The notes under the pieces were generated by a model that did no database searches, was not told the origin of the DNA, and saw nothing but the letters and a program-made list of their open reading frames with translations. A stretch of DNA of 20,418 nt. Origin: an uncultured Bacilli bacterium. Its GTDB lineage: Bacteria > Bacillota_I > Bacilli_A > RF39 > UBA660. The first letter of the stretch is position 1, and each line of letters begins with the position of its first letter. The position numbers and the translations under genes were made by a program. Below are positions 1 to 6,902 of this stretch, piece after piece. The stretch spans positions 1 through 20,418 of the forward strand of contig CALVPO010000010.1 of NCBI GenBank assembly GCA_944351345.1. The letters are read 5' to 3'.

Positions 1-24
1 TTCATTTTATAGTAAAATAGTAAT

Positions 25-64
25 AAAAAAGATAGTTTTGACTTTTATTTAGTCTTTTCTATCT
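25..64 (-). terminator. Rho-independent terminator of rplS
   Basis: Read on the - strand, AGATAG (59-64) pairs with CTATCT (30-35) and GACT (51-54) pairs with AGTC (40-43). The two stems are separated by a symmetric A4/A4 internal loop and capped by a 7-nt loop. A run of T follows (complement of 25-29). It lies about 45 nt beyond the rplS stop, as expected for a terminator of that transcript. Confidence 0.75.
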
Positions 65-109
65 GAACTGTAACCAATAAGCTAAAATACTTATTACTTA
101 ATTTTATAA

Positions 110-487
110 TTACTTCTTTAAAGCTTCTTTGTTAGTTCTTTCTTTAATATTATACTTCTTAGTTCTTTCTCTTAAGAAATATAATTTAGCACGTCTAACT
201 TTACCTTTCTTAACAACTTCAATTGAATCAATATTAGGACTGTGAATAGGAAATGTTTTTTCAACACCTACACCACTATAAACTGCTCTAACAGTAAAAG
301 TCTCAGATATTCCACTATTCTTACGAGAAATTACAATTCCCTTAAAGTTTTGAATTCTATGAACTTCTTTACCATTTCTAAAGTCCTTAATTTTACATCC
401 AACTACTACTGTATCCCCAACTCTAAATTCAGGAACATTAGGATTAAGTTGTTTTTCAGTAATCTTTTCAATTAAATTTTTACCCAT
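110..487 (-). CDS. rplS: 50S ribosomal protein L19
   Basis: Ribosomal protein L19 sits at the interface of the 30S and 50S subunits. The 125-residue product starts MGKNLIEKI and carries typical L19 sequence: the FRVGDTVVV segment, then FKGIVISRKNSGISETFTVR, GVGVEKTFPIHSP and the basic RRAKLYFLRE tail. Length is slightly above the roughly 115 residues usual in Firmicutes because of a few extra C-terminal Lys-rich residues. An ATG 13 codons upstream is open, but AAAGGAG stands 8 nt before the ATG at 487, so I take the inner start. The gene appears monocistronic, with its own promoter, folded leader and terminator, rather than part of the common rpsP-rimM-trmD-rplS operon. Identification is firm. 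Confidence 0.97.
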   Translation of the reverse strand: MGKNLIEKITEKQLNPNVPEFRVGDTVVVGCKIKDFRNGKEVHRIQNFKGIVISRKNSGISETFTVRAVYSGVGVEKTFPIHSPNIDSIEVVKKGKVRRAKLYFLRERTKKYNIKERTNKEALKK

Positions 488-555
488 AATTCCATCTCCT
501 TTACGACAACTTTGTGTATAACGCAATCATAGTAACATACCATCGAATTGCCACG
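488..555 (-). ncRNA. Structured 5' leader of rplS, probable L19 autoregulatory leader
   Basis: On the - strand the leader folds into a two-part hairpin. GCAAT (547-551) pairs with ATTGC (523-527). Inside it ATGGTA (538-543) pairs with TACTAT (529-534) around a TGT loop. Outer bases ACG and CAA can also pair with TTG and CGT just upstream of the Shine-Dalgarno site. An L19 leader RNA upstream of rplS is an established Firmicutes motif class. I recognise position and fold, not the published consensus, so identity with that family is inferred. Confidence 0.6.
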
Positions 556-561
556 TCATTA

Positions 562-589
562 ATTATAACATAAATACCATAAATTACAA
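562..589 (-). promoter_or_regulatory. Promoter of rplS
   Basis: On the - strand TTGTAA (584-589), a 16-nt spacer and TATAAT (562-567) form a sigma-A type promoter. The -10 is extended (TGTTATAAT). An A-rich stretch containing AGAAAAAT lies directly upstream of the -35 and could act as an UP element. Confidence 0.8.
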
Positions 590-620
590 GTATTTTTCTA
601 AAATTTATACAAAAAAGAAG
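586..620. repeat. Direct repeat copy 1: terminator T-tract plus promoter upstream region
   Basis: This 35-nt intergenic stretch recurs at 1740-1775 with one substitution and one extra A. On the - strand it runs from the T-tract after the 349-residue gene, through GTATAAATTTTAGAAAAAT, into the -35 of the rplS promoter. Confidence 0.75.
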
Positions 621-646
621 GCAATACAACAAAAAGATTTTCTTCT
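616..646 (-). terminator. Possible weak terminator after the 349-residue gene
   Basis: On the - strand AGAAG (642-646, overlapping the TAG stop) can pair with CTTCT (616-620), followed by a run of T (complement of 611-616). The stem is only 5 bp, extended by AAA/TTT across one mismatch, and the loop is long, so this is a weak candidate. Confidence 0.35.
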
Positions 647-1694
647 ATTTTATATTATCTTGTACCTGATCTAATCCTAACTTATCTGTTTCAGTAATAG
701 AAATCAAATTTGTATTTTCAAATATAGACTTAATATTATCTTCAACTTTATTACCATTATATTGAAATCTAAATTCATAATATTTACCATTTTCTAGTTT
801 CAAATCAGCCAAAAACGAATTATACACTTCTACCTTAGTAACCTCATCCAACTGAAATTGCTTCAAAGTCAAATATGTCTTATTACTATCTTCTTGCTTT
901 TCCACATCAATTACCTGATAAGTTCTAATAAACGTATCAATATCCTTATCTTCTATCACAACAGTTTCAATAATATCTTTTATATATTCTTCATCAAAAT
1001 CATCATTTATCCAAAAACTAAAAATATAATTCTTATCTGTACCAAACAAAAATACTGTATTTATATTCTTAAAAGAAGAAGATTGAGACACTTTTTCATT
1101 ACCAATTAAATATCCATTATAATCTCCAGTTATTTTACTAACAAAAGAAGGATTACTTAAAGTCATATAAGTAAAATGTTGTATCATAGCATGTTCCTTC
1201 ATTATTTTAACTGGTGTAAAAATTGTACTATTAACATTATGTTTCTCTAACACAAAATTTAATAAATCTAAATCACTAGCAATATTATATTTCTTAAAAA
1301 AATCTTCTTTATCTTTTTCATCAAACATTGGTTCATCTAATAAAGAATCAATATTTTTAGGAGCTATACTAATTCTAAAAATAGCAACCTCATTCCCATT
1401 TTTATCATCTAATTGATATACTTTACTATCTTCACTCTCATACCTAACCACATAATCAGTAAAATCATTTCTTATCTTTATATTTCTAAAAACAAGAAAA
1501 TTACCATCTATATCTTTCTTACTAACTACCATATCATCATGTAATTTAAAAGAATTCATATATTCATTATAACTTTTATCTGATATATTTTCTGAGTTAT
1601 ATAATATATAATTAAAACCTTTATACCCTAAATATACAACAACAAATAAAATAACTCCTATTATTAACAAAATTTTTTGTACCCTTTTTACCAC
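645..1694 (-). CDS. Membrane-anchored protein of unknown function
   Basis: I do not recognise this 349-residue protein. A short basic N-terminus (VVKRVQK) precedes one hydrophobic segment at about residues 8-27, with no lipobox, so it should be an N-terminal membrane anchor with the rest outside the cell. The remaining 320 residues are mixed alpha/beta, rich in Asp, Lys, Asn and Tyr, with no cysteine and no catalytic motif I can name. The start is taken as GTG at 1694: TAGGAG lies 7 nt upstream, while the in-frame ATG ten codons further upstream falls within the likely promoter. It has its own promoter between pnp and rplS, so placement between two housekeeping genes need not imply a shared role. 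A lineage-specific surface protein is the safest reading. Confidence 0.8.
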   Translation of the reverse strand: MVKRVQKILLIIGVILFVVVYLGYKGFNYILYNSENISDKSYNEYMNSFKLHDDMVVSKKDIDGNFLVFRNIKIRNDFTDYVVRYESEDSKVYQLDDKNGNEVAIFRISIAPKNIDSLLDEPMFDEKDKEDFFKKYNIASDLDLLNFVLEKHNVNSTIFTPVKIMKEHAMIQHFTYMTLSNPSFVSKITGDYNGYLIGNEKVSQSSSFKNINTVFLFGTDKNYIFSFWINDDFDEEYIKDIIETVVIEDKDIDTFIRTYQVIDVEKQEDSNKTYLTLKQFQLDEVTKVEVYNSFLADLKLENGKYYEFRFQYNGNKVEDNIKSIFENTNLISITETDKLGLDQVQDNIK

Positions 1695-1714
1695 CTTATC
1701 ACTCCTATAATAAA

Positions 1715-1743
1715 ATAGTATCATAAAAATATTTATTACACAA
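1715..1743 (-). promoter_or_regulatory. Promoter of the 349-residue membrane protein gene
   Basis: On the - strand TTGTGT (1738-1743), a 17-nt spacer and TACTAT (1715-1720) are preceded by TGA, giving an extended -10. The sequence upstream of the -35 is nearly identical to that upstream of the rplS promoter. The resulting leader would be very short, about 10-15 nt. Confidence 0.6.
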
Positions 1744-1775
1744 GCATTTTTCTAAAATTTATACAAAAAAAGAAG
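1740..1775. repeat. Direct repeat copy 2: terminator T-tract plus promoter upstream region
   Basis: This is the second copy of the repeat at 586-620. On the - strand it starts in the 3' arm and T-tract of the pnp terminator and ends at the -35 of the next promoter. It differs from copy 1 by one base change and one added A in the A/T run. Confidence 0.75.
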
Positions 1776-1791
1776 ATTATTCATCTCCTTT
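1764..1791 (-). terminator. Rho-independent terminator of pnp, overlapping its stop codon
   Basis: On the - strand AAAGGAGAT (1783-1791) pairs with ATCTTCTTT (1769-1777), a 9-bp stem with one G-T pair and loop GAATA. A seven-base T run ends at 1764. The TAA stop of pnp lies at the loop and 3' arm junction, so terminating ribosomes would cover the stem. Confidence 0.8.
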
Positions 1792-3927
1792 ACTTTTCTT
1801 ATTTTTTATTAAAACTTCTTTTCTAGATAAATTTAACCTTCCACGTTTATCATAACCAGTTACCATAGCCATTATCTCATCTCCAACTTTAACAACATTA
1901 CTAGTCTTAGGAACCCTATCTAAAGCAAGCTGAGATATATGAATAAGTCCTTCACAACCAGGCCATACTTCTACAAAAGCACCAAAATCTTGAATACTAA
2001 TAACTTTAACATTATATATCTTACCAATCTCTACTTCTCTAGCAACATCTTCAATCATTCCAATAGTCTTCCTAATAACCTCAGGATCATTATGATAAAC
2101 AATAACTCGACCATCATCTTCTAAATCAACCTTAACTGCATCTTTATCTTGAACAGTCTTAACATTAGAAGCCTCTAAAATAATCTTCGTAATCATATCA
2201 CCACCACGACCAATAACATCTTTAATCTTCTCAGGATTAATTTGAATAGTCTCAATCTTAGGCGCATACTTAGATAATTCATGTCTTGGTTCACTAATAC
2301 ATTCTTCCATTACATCTAAAATTTGAAATCTAGCCATGCGAGCTTGCTCTAATGCTTCTGTCAATATCTCTCTACTAACTCCTTTAATCTTAATATCCAT
2401 CTGCATAGCACAAATACCACTTCTCGTACCAGCAACCTTAAAATCCATATCTCCCATATGATCTTCTAATCCTTGAATATCAGTTAAAATAGTATATTTA
2501 TCTCCCTTAGTTATAAGTCCCATAGCAATACCAGCAACAGGAGCCTTTATAGGAACACCAGCCGCCATCAACGATAAACAACCAGCACATATAGAAGCCT
2601 GACTACTAGAGCCATTACTCTCTAAAACATCACTAACAACCCTTATAGTATATGGAAATTCCTCCTCACTAGGTATAACCTGAAGTAAAGCTCTCTCACC
2701 TAAAGCCCCATGACCTATCTCTCTTCTACCAGGAGCTCCATACCTACCAACTTCTCCAACACAAAATGCTGGAAAATTATAGTGATGCATAAATCTCTTC
2801 TCATCCTCTATACCTAAACCATCAAGTATCTGATGTTCTCCTAAAGCTCCTAAAGTAGTAGTAGATAAAACTTGCGTCTGACCTCTAGTAAACAAAGCCG
2901 AACCATGAGTACGAGCCAACAAGTCAATCTTAGCAGAAAGCTCTCTTATCTCATCCATAGCCCTACCATCAGGCCTAATATGTGATTCAATAATTAAATT
3001 TCTAACTTCTTCTCCCTCAATATTATCAACTATTTTCTTAACATCATTAATTATACTGTCAACATCATCACTAGACTCATATTTCTCACTAAAATATAAA
3101 ACAGTATCTTCCTTAACCTTATCAATAGCAGCATACTTTTCTAATTTATCCTTAATTTGAATAGCCTCTAACATCTTAGCCCTAGAAAAATCTTCTACTT
3201 CTCGAACAAGCTCACTAGAAAGTACCTTAAGTTCAACCTCTACCTTTTCAAGACCAACTTCCTTAATAATATCCTCTTGAAACGCTACAAGCTCTTTAAT
3301 TGCCTCATGTCCAAACATCAAAGCATCTATCATATCAGCTTCACTAACTTCTTTTGAAGATGCCTCCACCATATTAATAGCATCCTTTGTACCAGCAACA
3401 GATAAATTAATATCACTCTTCTCCAACTCATCAGAAGAAGGATTTATAATAAATTTTCCATCTACTCTACCAACAACCACACCAGCAACAGGTCCCTCAA
3501 AAGGTATATTACTAATACTAAGAGATAATGAAGAACCAAATAACGCTGTCATCTCAGGAGAACAATCCTGATCAACAGACATAACTGTATTAATAACCTG
3601 AACCTCATTCCTAAACCCTTCCGCAAACAAAGGTCTAATAGGTCTATCAATAAGTCTAGCCGCCAACACAGCTTGTTCAGTAGGTCTTCCCTCTCTTTTA
3701 ATAAAACCACCAGGTATCTTACCTACAGAATAAAATTTTTCTTGATAATTTATAGTAAGTGGAAAAAAATCAGCCGAAGTAGCCTTATTACTCATAACAC
3801 AAGCCGATAATATAGCAGTATCTCCATATCTAACAAGACAAGCCGCATTAGCCTGCTTAGCAAGTTCTCCTACCTCAACAACAATCTTCCTACCTCTAAA
3901 ATCTAATTCAAACTTTCTCTCTTCCAT
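1777..3927 (-). CDS. pnp: Polyribonucleotide nucleotidyltransferase (PNPase)
   Basis: PNPase degrades RNA 3' to 5' by phosphorolysis, releasing nucleoside diphosphates, and acts as a trimer in the cytoplasm. The 716-residue product has the full family layout. A first RNase PH domain covers about 3-215, followed by a helical linker to about 300. The catalytic second RNase PH domain runs to about 545 and contains TRGQTQVLSTTTLG, GRREIGHGALGERAL, SNGSSSQASICAGCLSLMAA and DHMGDMDFKVAGT. A KH domain (IKDVIGRGGDMITKI) lies near 560-620, and an S1 domain from about 632 (DFGAFVEVWPGCEGLIHIS). ATG at 3927 follows AAGGA. The gene is downstream of rpsO, the usual bacterial order, with a hairpin between them. 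Nothing looks broken. Identification is firm. Confidence 0.98.
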   Translation of the reverse strand: MEERKFELDFRGRKIVVEVGELAKQANAACLVRYGDTAILSACVMSNKATSADFFPLTINYQEKFYSVGKIPGGFIKREGRPTEQAVLAARLIDRPIRPLFAEGFRNEVQVINTVMSVDQDCSPEMTALFGSSLSLSISNIPFEGPVAGVVVGRVDGKFIINPSSDELEKSDINLSVAGTKDAINMVEASSKEVSEADMIDALMFGHEAIKELVAFQEDIIKEVGLEKVEVELKVLSSELVREVEDFSRAKMLEAIQIKDKLEKYAAIDKVKEDTVLYFSEKYESSDDVDSIINDVKKIVDNIEGEEVRNLIIESHIRPDGRAMDEIRELSAKIDLLARTHGSALFTRGQTQVLSTTTLGALGEHQILDGLGIEDEKRFMHHYNFPAFCVGEVGRYGAPGRREIGHGALGERALLQVIPSEEEFPYTIRVVSDVLESNGSSSQASICAGCLSLMAAGVPIKAPVAGIAMGLITKGDKYTILTDIQGLEDHMGDMDFKVAGTRSGICAMQMDIKIKGVSREILTEALEQARMARFQILDVMEECISEPRHELSKYAPKIETIQINPEKIKDVIGRGGDMITKIILEASNVKTVQDKDAVKVDLEDDGRVIVYHNDPEVIRKTIGMIEDVAREVEIGKIYNVKVISIQDFGAFVEVWPGCEGLIHISQLALDRVPKTSNVVKVGDEIMAMVTGYDKRGRLNLSRKEVLIKNKKSKGDE

Positions 3928-3951
3928 TTTGTCCTTCTTTCCTAAAATAAA

Positions 3952-3972
3952 GACACTCGAAAATTGAGTGCC
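3952..3972 (-). promoter_or_regulatory. Intercistronic hairpin between rpsO and pnp
   Basis: On the - strand GGCACTC (3966-3972) pairs with GAGTGTC (3952-3958), 7 bp with one G-T pair and a 7-nt loop. CTTTATTTT follows, an imperfect T-tract. It could be a leaky terminator, a processing site or an mRNA stabiliser. In E. coli the same junction holds a terminator and an RNase III site used in PNPase autocontrol; any equivalent role here is inference. Confidence 0.65.
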
Positions 3973-3985
3973 TACTTTATAAAAA

Positions 3986-4255
3986 TTATTTTCTTAAACC
4001 TAATTTACTAACTACTTCTCTATATTTCTTAACATCAGTCTTAATTAAATAATTAAGTAAACTTCTTCTTTTTCCAACTTTCATTAAAAGACCACGCTTA
4101 GAATGTTTATCTTGCTTATTATTTTTTAAATGCTCAGTTAAAGCATTAATTTCAGCAGTTAAAACAGCAATCTGAACCTCTGGAGATCCAGTATCCTTCT
4201 CATCTCTAGCATACTCTTTAATAATCTTAGTCTTTTCTTCTTTTTTCAAAGCCAT
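3986..4255 (-). CDS. rpsO: 30S ribosomal protein S15
   Basis: S15 is a primary binder of the 16S rRNA central domain. The 89-residue product has the usual family length and the characteristic TGSPEVQIAVLTAEI, LKNNKQDKHSKRGL and RRSLLNYL segments, including the conserved TGSPEVQ helix and basic rRNA-binding face. A strong AAGGAGG site stands 8 nt before the ATG. Its own promoter and a folded leader precede it, and pnp follows after 58 nt, so the two probably share a transcript. Autoregulation by S15 through the leader is common in bacteria and plausible here. Confidence 0.98.
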   Translation of the reverse strand: MALKKEEKTKIIKEYARDEKDTGSPEVQIAVLTAEINALTEHLKNNKQDKHSKRGLLMKVGKRRSLLNYLIKTDVKKYREVVSKLGLRK

Positions 4256-4288
4256 TTTATTTTCCTCCTTCTAATATTTTCACAATTT

Positions 4289-4324
4289 ACCTAGCACTAT
4301 GTAAGAGGTACAAAAGTCCCAAGT
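4289..4324 (-). ncRNA. Structured leader hairpin of rpsO, possible S15 autoregulatory element
   Basis: On the - strand ACTTGG (4319-4324) pairs with CTAGGT (4289-4294), including T-G and G-T wobbles. Across a G/G mismatch, ACT pairs with AGT, and after a small bulge TGTA pairs with TACA around loop CCTCT. A G-U pair next to a G-C pair is a known S15 recognition feature in 16S rRNA. Its presence here suggests, but does not prove, S15 binding. Confidence 0.6.
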
Positions 4325-4339
4325 AAAAAGAACAATCTA

Positions 4340-4368
4340 ATAATAATATATTTTCTTCAATTTGTAAA
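4340..4368 (-). promoter_or_regulatory. Promoter of rpsO-pnp
   Basis: On the - strand TTTACA (4363-4368), a 17-nt spacer and TATTAT (4340-4345) give a good sigma-A match. It sits upstream of the leader hairpin and about 85 nt before the rpsO ATG, leaving room for a regulated leader. Confidence 0.75.
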
Positions 4369-4388
4369 GAATATTTTAAACTTTTCCT

Positions 4389-4407
4389 AAAAAAGTTATA
4401 CTTTTTC
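4389..4407. terminator. Possible terminator hairpin upstream of the rpsO promoter
   Basis: AAAAAAGT (4389-4396) and ACTTTTTC (4400-4407) form a 7-8 bp stem with a 3-nt loop. On the - strand it could end the transcript of the small membrane protein gene at 4486. The U-rich part lies inside the stem and no separate T run follows, so the case is weak. The rest of the 4408-4485 gap shows nothing I can name. Confidence 0.35.
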
Positions 4408-4485
4408 TAATAATTAATATCTTTTTTTACAAACTATTTGATACAACTAAATTTAATAAAAATAAAAATTCCAAGAATACTTAAA

Positions 4486-4848
4486 TTATTGTAATTTAAA
4501 ATATATTCCTTTCTTTATTAACTTATCAGAAGAATTATAATCCATTGGATAATACCCTTCTTTAAGTAATCTCTCAATAACCATCATATTATAATTAGCC
4601 GCAAACAAAAAATTAATAACAGCTATCATTATAACACATAAAATCAATCTAAATATTACAGGTACTGGCACTAAAATACACAACAAAACACAAATAGATA
4701 ACTGTAATATTAACATAATAAAAAAGTACTTAAGATCCCCTTTTTTATATGGATACAAAAATCCCAAAAATAATATTCCTTTAGCAAACCCATAATCACA
4801 TTCAACACAAGGCCTAACATCATCATACTTTAAATATATCTTCTCCAC
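4486..4848 (-). CDS. Small membrane protein, DUF2628-like
   Basis: This 120-residue protein has a short N-terminal domain with a CVEC pair, a GFLYPYKKGDLKYF stretch, then two strong hydrophobic segments (about residues 41-60 and 64-83). A cytoplasmic tail follows (ANYNMMVIERLLKEGYY...LIKKGI). The arrangement, an aromatic and basic patch before the helices and an AN-x-x-Y tail ending in a KKGI element, resembles the DUF2628 family of uncharacterised membrane proteins; this is recognition by eye and only moderately sure. GTG at 4848 is chosen because AGGTGAT is correctly spaced before it; the other in-frame GTG at 4857 overlaps that site. It has its own promoter and follows a secreted protein gene. 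Confidence 0.7.
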   Translation of the reverse strand: MEKIYLKYDDVRPCVECDYGFAKGILFLGFLYPYKKGDLKYFFIMLILQLSICVLLCILVPVPVIFRLILCVIMIAVINFLFAANYNMMVIERLLKEGYYPMDYNSSDKLIKKGIYFKLQ

Positions 4849-4870
4849 TAATATCACCTACCATATAACT

Positions 4871-4898
4871 AGTATACTACATTTAAAAATTTAATCAA
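4871..4898 (-). promoter_or_regulatory. Promoter of the DUF2628-like gene
   Basis: On the - strand TTGATT (4893-4898), a 16-nt spacer and TATACT (4871-4876) form a plausible sigma-A promoter between the upstream surface protein gene and this one. Confidence 0.6.
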
Positions 4899-4926
4899 AT
4901 TAAATTTATGATTATTAATATGCTAA

Positions 4927-5736
4927 CTAATCATGTAAAGTATAATCAGTAACAACCCAATTATCATTTACTTTTTCTATAACAAATTTAGTATCCTTAT
5001 ATATCTTGTCAGAATCAGTACATTTATCAACATTATCTTTACTACACTCACTAGCATTATTTAATGATTTTTGATAAGTATCATCACTAATATATGTTGA
5101 AGTAACCTTAAATTCTATCTTATTATCTTCTATCAACGAAGCATCTAAAGAATATTCATCTAAATATGTAGCATTAAGCCACCCTTTACTAGATTGTAAT
5201 CTACAATATAATTTATTATCCTTTAAAACATAATCAACATATGTATAGTGTTGATCCCCAGAAGACAACAAAGATAAATCAGTTACATAATCATAATATG
5301 TCTCTCCATTCCACTGATAACTCTCCACCACCTTCTCTTCTACAATATCTACTGACAAATATTGTTTTAAATAATCTTTTAACTCATTTAAACTAGAAAA
5401 TTCACTTTCATAATAACTTCCATTACCATAAGCATAATCACCTAATTCTACTTCTTCTAAATTTTCTAAATTAGAATAACCACAATATGGATATAATTGC
5501 CATACAGAATATATTTCAGTTGCTTTATCATATAAATTTCTTCCAATAGAATTAGCTTCTTCCTCAGTTAAAATTTCACTTCCTTTTTCACCTTCACTAT
5601 TAGATATCTGCTGCGTACCATCATTATTAACTTCTTTATTAAAACTAATAGTCCCATTCCAAAATAAAACACCAAAAGTAATAAAAATAACTACTATAAT
5701 AGCTATCAAAATTATAATAACAATATTATTTTTCAT
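4927..5736 (-). CDS. Membrane-anchored extracellular protein of unknown function
   Basis: The 269-residue product begins MKNN followed by a very hydrophobic stretch to about residue 26, then an acidic, Ser/Asn-rich linker (about 30-60) and a Tyr-rich extracellular domain of about 200 residues. There is no lipobox, so an N-terminal anchor is likely. After the linker, an EEEANSIGRNLYDKA helix and a Y/W-rich core resemble small extracytoplasmic alpha/beta domains in Firmicutes surface proteins (IseA-type inhibitors were considered), but no defining motif lets me assign one. Two cysteines (SEC and DKC) near the C-terminus, plus YPYC and LYC, could form disulfides. GGAG lies 10 nt before the ATG. 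It may act at the cell wall; function is unknown. Confidence 0.8.
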   Translation of the reverse strand: MKNNIVIIILIAIIVVIFITFGVLFWNGTISFNKEVNNDGTQQISNSEGEKGSEILTEEEANSIGRNLYDKATEIYSVWQLYPYCGYSNLENLEEVELGDYAYGNGSYYESEFSSLNELKDYLKQYLSVDIVEEKVVESYQWNGETYYDYVTDLSLLSSGDQHYTYVDYVLKDNKLYCRLQSSKGWLNATYLDEYSLDASLIEDNKIEFKVTSTYISDDTYQKSLNNASECSKDNVDKCTDSDKIYKDTKFVIEKVNDNWVVTDYTLHD

Positions 5737-5762
5737 AACAAATTCACTCCTACCATATAAAC

Positions 5763-5768
5763 ATTATA
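5763..5768 (-). promoter_or_regulatory. -10 element of the gene at 4927-5736
   Basis: TATAAT reads on the - strand about 27 nt upstream of the start codon. No good -35 is visible at the usual distance; the upstream sequence is almost pure A/T. It is divergent from the + strand promoter at 5871-5879. Confidence 0.45.
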
Positions 5769-5870
5769 CACTAATACAAAAAAATTAAATAAATTAGTAA
5801 ACTAAAAATTATTAATTTACATATTTTTGACAACTTAATCATAATAATATTAGCATCAATACATAACTTT

Positions 5871-5879
5871 TGATATAAT
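5871..5879 (+). promoter_or_regulatory. Extended -10 promoter of the phospholipase C-like gene
   Basis: TGATATAAT is a perfect extended -10. The -35 region is poor. A consensus TTGACA at 5827-5832 is too far upstream for this -10, though it could pair with TAGCAT (5851-5856, 18-nt spacer). The leader from the extended -10 would be about 15 nt and hold only the AGGTGAT ribosome site. Confidence 0.6.
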
Positions 5880-5900
5880 AAACAAAAAAGAGGTGATATA

Positions 5901-6881
5901 ATGCCAAGTACAATGACTCATTCATACTTCGCAATAGATATATATAATAACTTAAATTCTAAATACAAAAACAAAATATCTAACTTAGACCAATTAAAAT
6001 TATTCAGTCAAGGATCTGACCCTTTTATGTTCTATAACTACTTAATAGGCAAAAAAGCTAAATATTATAAAAACATCCAATATATAATACACACAACTAA
6101 AACTCAAGACTTCTTTATTAATTTAATAAATTATATCAACAATAATAATTTAAACAATAATAAAGAAGTCCTAACCTACTTATATGGAAATATCTGTCAT
6201 TACTTCCTAGATTTGTATACTCATCCCTTTATTATATATAAAACAGGTACCTTTAATAAAAACAACAAAGAAACTTATAAATATAATGCCAAACACCAAG
6301 AAATGGAATATTATATAGACATATATTTAATTGAAAAAAGAGAAAAAATTAAAGCTAAAAATTTCAAAATATATAATCATATCTTTAAATATTCCAATTT
6401 TTCTAAAGAACTAACTAATACTATAAATGATGTAATAAAAGAAACTTATAACATAGAAAACATATCTAAAGCTTATATAAAATCTATAAAACAAATGAAA
6501 AATTTCTTCAGAATAATTAACTATGACAAACTAGGTGTTAAAAAATATATATACTCTATAATAGATAATATAACTCCTAATTCTATAATTAAGTTAAAAG
6601 AACTATCTTACCATAATCAATATAATAACACTAACTATCTTAATCTGGAAAAAAATACTTGGAATCATCCAAGTAATAAAAATGAAACATACACCTATTC
6701 ATTTTTAGACTTATATGAACTAGCCCTAAAAGAAGCCACTAACACTATAATAAAAACAACAGATATATTAAATACCAAAAATATAAATAATAAAGAACTA
6801 AAAGATATTTTTAAAAACTTATCATATGTAACTGGTAAAAATTGTAATAAAAAATTAATTTCAAAATATTTTGAATACTAA
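5901..6881 (+). CDS. Zinc-dependent phospholipase C-like protein
   Basis: The 326-residue product matches the Zn_dep_PLPC fold family. It starts MPSTMTHSYFA with His7, then has QGSDP (Asp40), His64, GNICHYFLDLYTHP (His100, Asp104, His108) and KHQEMEYYID (His132, Glu136, Asp140), the spaced His/Asp ligands that hold the metal cluster. There is no signal peptide; the metal-binding N-terminus begins at once, as in many uncharacterised clostridial relatives, so a cytoplasmic hydrolase of phosphodiester or lipid substrates is more likely than a secreted toxin. The C-terminal half is strikingly rich in Asn, Lys and Ile, fitting a lagging-strand gene in an AT-rich genome. AGGTGAT precedes the ATG. 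Family assignment is good; substrate is unknown. Confidence 0.85.
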   Translation: MPSTMTHSYFAIDIYNNLNSKYKNKISNLDQLKLFSQGSDPFMFYNYLIGKKAKYYKNIQYIIHTTKTQDFFINLINYINNNNLNNNKEVLTYLYGNICHYFLDLYTHPFIIYKTGTFNKNNKETYKYNAKHQEMEYYIDIYLIEKREKIKAKNFKIYNHIFKYSNFSKELTNTINDVIKETYNIENISKAYIKSIKQMKNFFRIINYDKLGVKKYIYSIIDNITPNSIIKLKELSYHNQYNNTNYLNLEKNTWNHPSNKNETYTYSFLDLYELALKEATNTIIKTTDILNTKNINNKELKDIFKNLSYVTGKNCNKKLISKYFEY

Positions 6882-6902
6882 AAAAGCACCTTTTAAATAT
6901 TA

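Noticed and set aside
5827..5832. Consensus TTGACA as -35 of the phospholipase-like gene
   Set aside because: It lies 41 nt from the TATAAT at 5874-5879; only a poor -10 (TAGCAT) is at the right distance, so I did not list it as a separate promoter.
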